A DNA stretch of 14,215 nt from NCBI GenBank assembly GCA_030152805.1, contig JASLIG010000139.1, positions 1-14,215 of the forward strand. The letters run 5' to 3'. This stretch comes from Solirubrobacterales bacterium (GTDB lineage Bacteria; Actinomycetota; Thermoleophilia; Solirubrobacterales; 70-9). Positions 1 through 8,000 of this stretch are shown piece by piece (the stretch's first letter is position 1; each line of letters starts with the position of its first letter). A program made the position numbers and the translations under genes. The notes under the pieces were generated by a model. The model had not been told where the DNA came from, searched no databases, and worked only from the letters and a program-made list of their open reading frames with translations.

Positions 1-2
1 CC

Positions 3-317
3 GGAGCGCCGCTATGGTCGAGCAGCTTTGCCGCCGCGGTTCGCGCGCTGCGGCCTCATAACGATCAGGTAGTCGTAAGTCTCCGCGCGCACAACGAGGA
101 CGAGGTCACGATCCGGGCAAGCGTTCCCTTGCATGCGGCGAGCGCATGGCGCCGCGCCGCGATTGAAGCCCAGATGCCGCTCGGGGAATGGGCCAGCGAT
201 CACCTCAGGGCCATACCCCGCCGCAGGCTACTTTGGGAAGCGGCAGCCGTCGAAGCCGGGGAGACCCTTGCGTCCTGGGTCCTCGCTCAGGATGCGCGCC
301 GACGCTCGGCGCGCTGA
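3..317 (+). CDS. 3' end of a small unidentified protein, possibly ribbon-helix-helix-like (5' partial)
   Basis: The frame is open from base 3 and ends at TGA 315-317, so the start lies to the left of the window and 104 residues are visible. I do not recognise the family. The C-terminal half carries two similar segments, AWRRAAIEAQMPLGEWASDHL and then LWEAAAVEAGETLASWVLAQ, each with a W-x2-AA-x-EA-x4-L-x2-W pattern. This kind of motif is seen in small DNA-binding or mobilisation proteins of the ribbon-helix-helix type, but that assignment is inference. Its last 31 bases overlap tail-to-tail with the end of the gene on the opposite strand. An internal ATG at 129 would give only 62 residues and would cut off the well-formed upstream reading frame. 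Confidence 0.5.
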   Translation, partial: GAPLWSSSFAAAVRALRPHNDQVVVSLRAHNEDEVTIRASVPLHAASAWRRAAIEAQMPLGEWASDHLRAIPRRRLLWEAAAVEAGETLASWVLAQDARRRSAR

Positions 318-1357
318 TCCAGCGCTCCAGCCCAGAGCATCGCCTGCGGCGAACCGATCGCTCTCAGCGTCTCTGCAAACTGCAGTCCCTGCTGCGCCGC
401 AAGGCGTGACATCCGCTTTAGCTCGCGGAAGTTGTGAGCGCGAATGAGCGCCGGCTCGCCGTTGGGTGCCGCCGGCTCCTCGCCAGGGGACACCCGCTCT
501 AGAAGACCTGGAAGCTCGTAGAAGAGCGGCTGACCGCCGCCTTGATTGTCGTCCTCGTCCTTAGAATCTTCCTCGGGGGGCTCGGGCGGTCGCGTGAGCA
601 GAGCCGCCGGGACGGTTCGGAAGTACCGGGCGCCGCCGGTCATCGCATCGGCGCCAGCGGCGATCGCGACGGTGCCGAAGTAGCCAGCCGAGTCGGCGAC
701 CGGACGGGCGTCTTCGGCCGCGATTAGCTCGACCAGCTCCAGGTAATCGACCAGCTGGTCTAGGCTCACCGAGTTGAAGCCCCTGATCCGGATGAAGATG
801 GTTTCTGCGCCGGCGTCGATGAAGCGCCTGGCGGCCTCTGCCGCAGTGCCACTTCGAAGGCTTCCCTGTAGCACTTGCAAGTAGGCGAGGATGCGCTGGT
901 CACCAGCCCGCTCAGCGGTCGCGGTGATCAGCTGGCTGTTCGCTTGGATCGAGCGTGGCTCGCGGCGGTCGACCTCGATGTAGGGGGCCGCGAGCGTTCC
1001 GGCGGATTCCTGGAGGGCGACCGAGCGGTCGATCAGCTCGCCCTGTGCTTCGGGGTCGGCAAGGCTCTCGAGAGTCCAGGGCAAGGGCAGTGCCTGGGCA
1101 AGCGTGCAGTTACGGGCTCGTGGGGGAGTCCACTCGTGAGCAAGGTGGTGGGCGTGCGGCGCGGTGTGGGGGTCAAGTGCCCACGGCCACCCCTTCTCCT
1201 CTAGTACCTCCGTAATGCGGTCGTGCTGCTGCCCGTGGCGACGATCCTCAGGGGGATACTCGGCCAGATAGCTGGCGCGAATCACAGAGCCGTCGAATGG
1301 CGGGTCGTCACCCAACTTCTCGAGGAAGTTCCAAATCGCGGTCCTCGAGACGTGCAT
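287..1357 (-). CDS. Hypothetical protein, TIM-barrel-like central region
   Basis: This is a 356-residue ORF with ATG at 1357 and a GAGG-type ribosome-binding sequence about 8 bases upstream on the minus strand. I do not recognise a named family. The N-terminus (about residues 1-110) is rich in His and Trp. The central part (about 125-250) alternates hydrophobic strands and helices: APYIEVDRRE, RILAYLQV, AETIFIRIRGF, ARPVADSAGYFGTVAIAAGADAMTGG. The last of these looks like the closing strands of a TIM barrel. An acidic, Pro-rich linker (PPEPPEEDSKDEDDN) follows, and then a basic C-terminal tail. No catalytic motif could be assigned. The gene points away from the defence operon and lies outside the att-like site, so it is probably not part of the operon. 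Its end overlaps the convergent partial gene by 31 bases. Confidence 0.65.
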   Translation of the reverse strand: MHVSRTAIWNFLEKLGDDPPFDGSVIRASYLAEYPPEDRRHGQQHDRITEVLEEKGWPWALDPHTAPHAHHLAHEWTPPRARNCTLAQALPLPWTLESLADPEAQGELIDRSVALQESAGTLAAPYIEVDRREPRSIQANSQLITATAERAGDQRILAYLQVLQGSLRSGTAAEAARRFIDAGAETIFIRIRGFNSVSLDQLVDYLELVELIAAEDARPVADSAGYFGTVAIAAGADAMTGGARYFRTVPAALLTRPPEPPEEDSKDEDDNQGGGQPLFYELPGLLERVSPGEEPAAPNGEPALIRAHNFRELKRMSRLAAQQGLQFAETLRAIGSPQAMLWAGALDQRAERRRAS

Positions 1358-1512
1358 AGAAGAGACCTCGTGACGCCATTGACTAAACTAGGCGCCAAAC
1401 CGGATGCCTTAGCGGCGCCGTCCCAGGCGAAGTGAAGCCGCGTTTTTGAGTGCCGAGCAGCAGGACTAGATGCCCAGCTCAATACCTGGAATCGACCTCT
1501 CTCGAAGCTCAT

Positions 1513-1533
1513 GTTGCCCCAGACGTTGCCCCA
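1513..1533. repeat. Paired GTTGCCCCA repeat, left arm of att-like site
   Basis: Two exact copies of the 9-mer GTTGCCCCA lie at 1513-1521 and 1525-1533, separated by three bases (12-base period). An identical pair with the same spacing lies on the other side of the tRNA fragment at 1744-1764. Short repeats of this type on both flanks of a tRNA-derived core are typical of arm-type integrase binding sites. That role is inferred. Confidence 0.5.
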
Positions 1534-1570
1534 TGGGCGATTTTGAACCCCTTTGTCTGCGCCTCCAGAC

Positions 1571-1595
1571 AAACAAAAACCCCGCATCTGCGGGG
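1571..1595 (-). terminator. Rho-independent terminator downstream of the tRNA fragment
   Basis: Read on the minus strand, a perfect 6-bp stem CCCCGC/GCGGGG (1590-1595 with 1580-1585) with a 4-base loop is followed immediately by TTTTTGTTT (1579-1571). It lies 12 bases downstream of the tRNA 3' end, where a native tRNA terminator would be expected. It could also stop transcription leaving the island leftwards. Confidence 0.8.
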
Positions 1596-1606
1596 CTTTC
1601 GTGAAA

Positions 1607-1651
1607 TAGCGGGGGCAGGATTCGAACCTGCGACCTTCGGGTTATGAGCTT
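1607..1651 (-). pseudogene. 3' half of tRNA-Met(CAT); candidate att core
   Basis: The minus strand shows a perfect T-arm (GCAGG TTCGAAT CCTGC, 1631-1615), the 3' acceptor strand CCCCGCT, discriminator A (1607) and no encoded CCA. It also has the variable loop and an anticodon loop CTCATAA with anticodon CAT. Upstream of about 1651 the match stops. The 5' acceptor strand should read AGCGGGG but does not, and only three of five anticodon-stem pairs form. The gene therefore cannot fold as a tRNA. A 3' tRNA segment reaching from the anticodon loop to the discriminator base is the usual identity block shared by attB and attP of tyrosine-integrase elements. The assignment as an att core is inferred from this and from the flanking repeats. 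Confidence 0.7.
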
Positions 1652-1976
1652 GATCCAATGGACCGCTGGACTACGTGGGGCACGGTTTCAGCGGTTTTCG
1701 CGAGATCGAGATCGGCTGGGATCGGCTGGGATCTGTGGGGCATGTTGCCCCATCTGTTGCCCCAGCGATCGGTCTCTATCCGTTCCGCAGGCGCGCGTCT
1801 AATCGGACCACCCGATATCGCAGATGAGCTGCCGCGCCCTTATCGAGCCACCTGCAATCCGACTCCGAGCTGCGCGCGCTCATCGCCCAAGGACTCGGAA
1901 GCATTCCCCCTGCTCGGCGTACCGAAGTAGATCGCAACCAGTACCCCGCCGGACACGGCGATAGCCTGGACGCCGC
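1652..1976. other. Gene-free stretch between the tRNA fragment and the operon, with short repeats
   Basis: I see no convincing gene here. The stretch holds a 10-base tandem repeat ATCGGCTGGG at 1711-1730 with a degenerate third copy to 1740. The 7-mer TGGGGCA appears at 1676 and 1736. The second copy forms a perfect inverted repeat with the following copy (TGGGGCA TGT TGCCCCA, 1736-1752). These fit integrase or excisionase sites beside the att-like core. No clear -35/-10 pair for the operon was found, although the operon promoter is expected here. Confidence 0.4.
1744..1764. repeat. Paired GTTGCCCCA repeat, right arm of att-like site
   Basis: Two exact copies of GTTGCCCCA lie at 1744-1752 and 1756-1764 with the same 3-base gap as the pair at 1513-1533. 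Both pairs begin with a TG or ATG extension. The repeats lie about 95 bases from each edge of the tRNA fragment, so the arrangement is roughly symmetrical around it. Confidence 0.5.
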
Positions 1977-4094
1977 TTGAATGCAGGGTACGAAGCTTGG
2001 AACCGGGTCTTGGCTGAGCGCTTCTTTCGGCCAGATTGCGCAGGCCGCCCCGTCTACCTGTCGATCGACGACGAGGAGCTCGAAGAGCTTGCCTCGCGTG
2101 TCGGCACTGTGGCGGACTCTGCCGCTGAGTCCTTGATTGAAGCGGTAAAGCGCGAGTTCACCTCCTCGCCCTCCCTCGGCCTTTACGGAGAGTTCTTCCG
2201 CGCGACCAGAACATGGCGCAAAGGCACCAACCAGGGGGTGCCACCGTATATCGCGATGCTCAGCGTCGCCGTCCTCGCCGGCTCGCGAATGGCTCGCGAT
2301 CCGCAGGCCGGGGTCGCGAGCCACAACTACTATCGGCGCTACAACGAACTCGTTGGCTATCCGCCCGATTCCGGTCAGCCGGCCGGCTTTGACGAACTCG
2401 GGAGGCTGTGGAAAGACCTCGATCGCTGGCTCAGACAGGATCTAGCCGGGCGCCTAGGGAGTAGCACGATCCCCGAGCACCCGGCGCCGGCACACATCGG
2501 CTATCCGATCTCGCAGTGCCTGCTGCGAGAGTCCGACCGCCGCAGGCTGACCGAGTTCTTTCGCTCGGTGGGCCTGGAACCCGGTGACGAGATCACGGCA
2601 AGCGAGCTTTTCTCTTACCTGCGCAACTGGGCAAGACCGGCGTGCGGACTTTCCGAACCAGCGGTCAGGGTCATAGGTAGCGCAAGTTCGAGCGTCGCAG
2701 ATGAGATCGGGAAGATCGCACACGCCGAGCTAGCGGGATGGCGGGGCGAAGTTCTCGACGAGCAGGGGCGCCGACGGGGTGAGCTCGCATTGGTCCTCGA
2801 GCTGAAGCAGGGTGGGCACTGGATCAAAGCTGCATTCTGGCCGAGGCGCCCGGAGGGCTTTCCCGGGCAGGTCGAGGTAAAGACGCGCTCTGGAGAAGGG
2901 ATCGTGCTCTCAGCGGTCAGCGACGACTGGTATGAACCAATTGCCGTAGCCGTACGCAACAAGGATCTCGATGACGGCCTCGTGCTAGAGGGGACCAAGT
3001 ATTCGTTTGCCTACCGCAGCTCGCGCGTAGTCCCACTCAGGGCGAGCGATGAGATCGGGCGGTGGGTTAGCGCGGGGCAGGTTGTGGCTACCGAGCCCCA
3101 CTGCGTGATCGTGCATGCCACGCTCCTTAAGCCAGTCCGGCAGTTCCTGTCGGACCACGCAGAGTCCGGTTGGCGCGAGGCTCCTGGGAGCGGGAACCTG
3201 CCAGCGGATTGGCGGGTACTCGATTCCGTCAGGATCACCTCGCCCGCATCGCCATCTGAGTCGTATCTCAGACCACTTGCCCCGCGGTTCGGAACCGCCT
3301 CCAGCTTCGAGGGCGGCCTGAGAGTCAGGGGTAGCCAGTACCTCCTGGGTGGGGAGCCCGACCTGTGGATCACGGTAGCGCCAGGGGACGAGCCTGAAGT
3401 CACGATCGACGGCGAGCCGGTGGCGCTCAGCGGTCCGATCTCCCAGATAAAGCTTTCCCAGCACGGCCTTGCGGCCGGAAAGCACTGCGTGGCAATCGGT
3501 GGCCTGACGCGGTACTTCACGACGTTCGGTGGAGTCGAAGTCGCAGCCCCATCCGGTTCCGGGTCCCTAGCCCACATCCTGAGGAAAGGAGGGGGCTATG
3601 CACCACTCGGGGCCGGACCTCAGGGGCTGCCGGCTGGAGAGCAACCGCGAGGCACCATCCGCGTTTCAGGCGCCTCGGCTATTGCCGATTCAGACGACCT
3701 CCCAGAACCCCTAACCCCGCCCGTATTGCTGCCGGCTGGATTCAAGGAGTACGCGGTGCTGGGAAGGCATCCTGGGGAGATCCTGGAGGCAATCCAACCA
3801 ATGGGGCCAGGCTGGCTGGGGCGCATTGGGATCGAGGATCAGTTCCAGTATTTCGACCAGCCAGTGGGGTTCGACGCCCAATGGTTGATTGCTGTCGGAA
3901 ACTCCGGAACGCAGGTGGGTGCCATACGCCGGCCCCCGCTCTCGCCACTGCCTAAGGATGGTGCCGACCCCCGTCTGGTCGAGCAGTGGCGTGTGGCGAT
4001 CGCAGAAGGGGCGGCCGGGCACTGCCGGCCAGCCGATCGAGCCGCCTTTGACCAGTACGTCAGCCTCGCGGAGAAACTCGGGAGTACGACGTGA
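1977..4094 (+). CDS. Unknown protein, first gene of DruE-type defence operon (DruF/DruG candidate)
   Basis: This is a 705-residue protein with a TTG start at 1977. An in-frame stop at 1962-1964 leaves no other start upstream, and the ribosome-binding sequence is weak. The ATG at 1981 is out of frame. The N-terminus AWNRVLAERFFRPDCAGRPV (residues 7-26) looks like the conserved beginning of an operon-specific family, which supports keeping TTG 1977. Residues about 1-230 look helical. Residues about 260-560 are rich in beta strand and glycine, and the last 40 residues are helical. No enzyme motif, signal peptide or membrane segment is visible. The gene overlaps the next by GTGA (4 bases), so the two are translationally coupled. 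Position ahead of a DruE-like helicase suggests an accessory or sensing role comparable to DruF or DruG of Druantia type II. That is inference from context, not recognised homology. Confidence 0.8.
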   Translation: MNAGYEAWNRVLAERFFRPDCAGRPVYLSIDDEELEELASRVGTVADSAAESLIEAVKREFTSSPSLGLYGEFFRATRTWRKGTNQGVPPYIAMLSVAVLAGSRMARDPQAGVASHNYYRRYNELVGYPPDSGQPAGFDELGRLWKDLDRWLRQDLAGRLGSSTIPEHPAPAHIGYPISQCLLRESDRRRLTEFFRSVGLEPGDEITASELFSYLRNWARPACGLSEPAVRVIGSASSSVADEIGKIAHAELAGWRGEVLDEQGRRRGELALVLELKQGGHWIKAAFWPRRPEGFPGQVEVKTRSGEGIVLSAVSDDWYEPIAVAVRNKDLDDGLVLEGTKYSFAYRSSRVVPLRASDEIGRWVSAGQVVATEPHCVIVHATLLKPVRQFLSDHAESGWREAPGSGNLPADWRVLDSVRITSPASPSESYLRPLAPRFGTASSFEGGLRVRGSQYLLGGEPDLWITVAPGDEPEVTIDGEPVALSGPISQIKLSQHGLAAGKHCVAIGGLTRYFTTFGGVEVAAPSGSGSLAHILRKGGGYAPLGAGPQGLPAGEQPRGTIRVSGASAIADSDDLPEPLTPPVLLPAGFKEYAVLGRHPGEILEAIQPMGPGWLGRIGIEDQFQYFDQPVGFDAQWLIAVGNSGTQVGAIRRPPLSPLPKDGADPRLVEQWRVAIAEGAAGHCRPADRAAFDQYVSLAEKLGSTT

Positions 4095-5014
4095 CCGAGA
4101 AATATGACCTTCTACTGCGCTTCTTGAGCGAGAAGGGGGCTGGGACATGGCGAGACTTCAAGGGCGCCTTCGACTGGATATGGGGACCAACGGATAGGCC
4201 GGCGGAGAAGGCTTGGATCGCGGCGAGGGATCTCGCAGCGCTTGGGCACATCGAGATCGCGTGGGATCAGGGGGCCCGGTGGTGCGCGGCGCCTCCGCTC
4301 ATAACGATGCTCCCCCGGAGTGGCGGCAGAGCGTTCGTTACCGGTGCCCGCACGGACTTCCTTGGTGCCGCGCTAGAGCGGGTGGCGGAGGAGCGAGGTC
4401 TCTGGATAGACCGGTGCGGAGTACAGCTCGGGCCAGAGACGCTGCTCCTCGCCAGTGCCAGCCACCTCGATGCTGAAGGTTTCGCGTCGGACATCGGAGT
4501 CGGCTACACGTACTCAGTCGCGGATCAGATCTCCGCGCTCCTGCCAGAACTTGGCGACTACATGGACAGCTTTGCCGTAGGCGAAACTCTGCCTGCCGGT
4601 TTCGAGGCAGAGCGCTTCGACCCGATGACGCAGAACTGGGATGCGACTACGGATACTGAGCAGCGTGGCCTCTATCGCACTCGCACGTTCCACGGACAGG
4701 TCTTCGCGCTTCTCGATGCGACCTCCCGCTGGCGCCGCCCTGTGAGAGAGTTCGGCATCTACGAGGTGCTGCGGTGGGAGAGCAACAACGTGCTTAGCTT
4801 TTCGGAGAAACGGGGGGAGCTGCTAGTGCCGGTCGGCGCTCCCCTGCCGGCACTCCATGCGCGCGCGGCGAGCCTCTGTAGCGGGCGCCTGCCTCGCTTT
4901 CAGACCCGCAGGCACGGAACTCCCGTGCTGGTCTACGACAACATCCCCCCTGCGGTGTCAACTCGGATCGCGCGATCGCTGAGCCAGGAGCTAGGGGAAG
5001 ATGACAATGCGTGA
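4091..5014 (+). CDS. Unknown protein with winged-helix-like N-terminus (DruG/DruF candidate)
   Basis: This is a 307-residue protein with a GTG start at 4091 overlapping the previous stop. GGGAG sits about 8 bases upstream. The first 60 residues (YDLLLRFLSEKGAGTWRDFK ... AWIAARDLAALGHIEI) read like a winged-helix or helix-turn-helix fold: three helices, then the strand pair IAWDQGARWCAAPP. A distinctive PPLITMLPRSGGRAFVTGAR block follows at about residues 68-87. The remainder is mixed alpha/beta without a recognisable catalytic motif. It overlaps the helicase gene by 14 bases. A DNA-binding or adaptor role for the helicase is plausible. No family could be named with confidence. Confidence 0.8.
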   Translation: MTEKYDLLLRFLSEKGAGTWRDFKGAFDWIWGPTDRPAEKAWIAARDLAALGHIEIAWDQGARWCAAPPLITMLPRSGGRAFVTGARTDFLGAALERVAEERGLWIDRCGVQLGPETLLLASASHLDAEGFASDIGVGYTYSVADQISALLPELGDYMDSFAVGETLPAGFEAERFDPMTQNWDATTDTEQRGLYRTRTFHGQVFALLDATSRWRRPVREFGIYEVLRWESNNVLSFSEKRGELLVPVGAPLPALHARAASLCSGRLPRFQTRRHGTPVLVYDNIPPAVSTRIARSLSQELGEDDNA

Positions 5015-8000
5015 TCCGATCGGAATGTTCGAGAGCCTCCTCGATCACTACATGCGGTACTACGAGACGCCATTCTCAGTAAGAGACGAGCGAATCTCTG
5101 CCGAGCGTCACGAGCTGCTGATGACCGAGGGTGAGGTTTATCGCGAACCCTGGCTTGAGATTCTGCCCCGCTACCGCTCTTCCGGTCGCACGGTCGCTGA
5201 GTCCTGCGAACGCACTGGCGCACCATCCGAGCTAGCCGAACTGGCGGTCCCCGGCCTCCTGGATGAGGGGCTCAGTCTCTATTCCCATCAGGAGAGGGCT
5301 CTTGAAGCTGCCCAGGAAGGGAAGCATGTCGTACTAACCGCAGCAACCGGTGCAGGCAAGACCGAGGCATTCCTGTTGCCCGTTCTCGCCTCCCTGCTTG
5401 AGGAGTCAGCAAGGTGGAAACCGAACGCACCTCCCGGACCCGGCTGGGACTGGTGGGAAAACAAAGACGCGCCCTTCGTCGCCCAGCGCCAGGCTGAGCA
5501 AGGTCGCCAAGCCGCAGTGAGGGCGCTCGTCCTCTACCCGATGAATGCCCTCGTCGAGGATCAGCTCCTGCGACTCCGCCAGGTACTTGACAGCAACGGG
5601 GCGCGGGCGTGGCTCGATCAGAATCGCGCCGGCCACCGCTTCTACTTTGGCCGGTACACGGGCCGGACGCCGCTACCGGGGAGACGCGACGGGCGGCGTC
5701 TCAAAGATCTTCGGTCAATCCTTCACGCGGACGCCGCCCTCGCCTCGCAGATCGCAACGGACGAGGAGAGGCGCTACTTCCTCCCCCAGCTCGATGGCGC
5801 GGAGATGCGTAGCCGCTGGGACATGCAGGACCACCCGCCGGATTTGCTCATCACGAACTACAGCATGCTCAACATCATGCTGATGAGGGGTATCGAGGAC
5901 GGGATCTTTGCCAAGACCCGCGCATGGCTGGACGAGGACGACAACAATCGCTTCACGATCGTCGCGGACGAGCTTCACTCCTACCGGGGCACTCCCGGCA
6001 CCGAGATCGCCTTCCTCCTTCGCAACCTGCTCCTCCGACTCGGACTCCAAGAATCGCCCGAGAGAGTCCGTTTCCTAGGGGCGAGTGCATCAGCGGGAGG
6101 AGACGAAGCGGAGTTCCGGACCTTCCTCTCAGAGTTCTTCGGCTGCGATGGGGACCGTTTCGAGATCGTCGGCGGCGAGGTCGAGCAAGCGAGCGGGAAT
6201 AGCGGGCCGCTCCGCGATGCAAGCGCCGCCTTCGCGAGGCTTGGGTCGGCAGTCGCCAGCGGTGCGGCGGATGCCGAGCTGAGCGGACCCATCGAAGACG
6301 CCTGCAAAGCCGCGGGCGTAAATGCGAGCGACCCCGTACACCTGGCCGCTGACCTGGGGGTCGATGGGTGCGTTCTGGAAGCGTGTACCGGGAAGGACGG
6401 CAGGACGACTGCGAAAAGCGCAGCTGCGATCGCGGAGCGCCTCTTTGACGGAGACAAGGAGAACCAACAGGACGCACTGCGCGGACTGCTCTGGCTCATG
6501 GGGGCAACGCACTCGGAGCGAAACGGCGGCGGGCGTACGGTGCGCGCCCATTACTTCTTCCGCAGCGTCCAGGGAGTCTGGGCCTGCAGTAACCCAGAGT
6601 GCCCCGAAGTGGAGGCAGCGGGGTACGCGGCCACAGGCCGCCGAGTGGGAAAGCTCTACTTGCAGCCGCAGATCCGCTGTGGCTGCGGCTCCCGAATCCT
6701 CGACTTGCTCTACTGCCAGACCTGTGGCGAGTCATTCCTGGGGGGCTACCGGAGCGCCGACCCTGATGAGCCATTCGGCTACTACCTGGTGCCGGACCTG
6801 CCGGACCTCGATCAGCTCCCGGAGGCGGCGACGACGGAGCGCACCGCCGGTCGTTACGCGCTCTACTGGCCGCGCCCGAATGAGGTCCCGAAAGACCAAG
6901 ATTGGGAACGGGATGGCCACCAATTCAGCTTTAGGCGCTGTCGCTATGACCCGAGGGCTGGCCGCATCGCAATCGACCCCTCTTCAGCAGACGGATGGCT
7001 ATTTCACGTAAATAGCCCGAGCGGTACCGGGACGAGCCGTGAGCCGCCGGGCCTGCCGATCAAATGCCCACACTGCGATGACAGTTGGGAGACCGGTCAG
7101 CAGTTCCGCCCAGTCGAGGATCCGGGGCGCTCGCGCTCCCCAATCCGCTTTATGCGCACCGGTTTCGAGAAGGTCGGGCAGGTACTCGCTGATTCACTCC
7201 TGCGGGAACTAGAGGGGTCCGGGCGCAAGCTCGTCAGCTTTTCCGATAGCCGGCAGGACGCCGCGAAGATGGCAGCGGGCCTGGAGAAGCGCCACTACCA
7301 GGACACGGTTCGCCAGCTCCTGGCCGAATCGGCGCTATCACGGAGTAGTGATGCCGAAGACATTGAGGCTTTCGAGGCATTCGTTCGGGCCGAAGATCGT
7401 TCCAGCCCAACCAAAGAGCGCTACCAGCGCTTCTCATCGAGGTTCCCCGAAGGCGCGGAGGCGTTACGAGCGATTCTTGAGGGCTACGCCTCGGAGGCCG
7501 AGGAGTCCAAAGCGGCGGAGCTGGGCGCCGCGCTTTCCGGGGCGCTCAAGAGCGTCTCCGGGCTGCGAGACGAGGTTGAGCAGGCCCTTCTCGGGCTCGG
7601 GGTCAATCCTGGAGGCCCCGATTTCAGTATGCAGTCCTACAAAGCGGCCGGCAGCCGCCGGACCTGGACGAATCTTTATGACTGGGACAGCACGCCACCC
7701 AGGCCAAGAGCGCCTGGAGAGTTCGATGAAGACGACCGGCGCCAGCTCGAGGACATCCGTTCCAGCCTTCTCGACGAGGCGGAGTACATCCTCTTTGCCA
7801 GGGCACGTCGCGATTTCGAGTCGATCGGTCTCGGCTGGGTCAGCACGGCGCCTGGCGGGGATGTCGATGACGGACCTTTGCCGCTTGGAGCAATGGACCA
7901 GGCCGTGGATTCGGCCATCAGGATTCTTGGCGACCGCCAGCGGTTCATGGGCCGCAGGTACCGGTATGGCGAGGACAGCGCTCCCGCGCCGCTACGCAGG

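Noticed and set aside
1450..1647. Plus-strand ORF ending in AGAGFEPATFGL
   Set aside because: That peptide is the antisense translation of the tRNA T-arm and anticodon region, a familiar artefact at integrase attachment sites. The rest shows no protein-like features.
1607..1683. A complete tRNA gene on the minus strand
   Set aside because: The 3' half is perfect, but the 5' acceptor strand does not pair with CCCCGCT and the anticodon stem has two A-C mismatches, so it cannot fold as a functional tRNA.
1776..2324. 182-codon minus-strand ORF overlapping the start of the operon
   Set aside because: It is antisense to the 705-residue gene and the repeats, has no recognisable motifs, and looks like a high-GC shadow frame.
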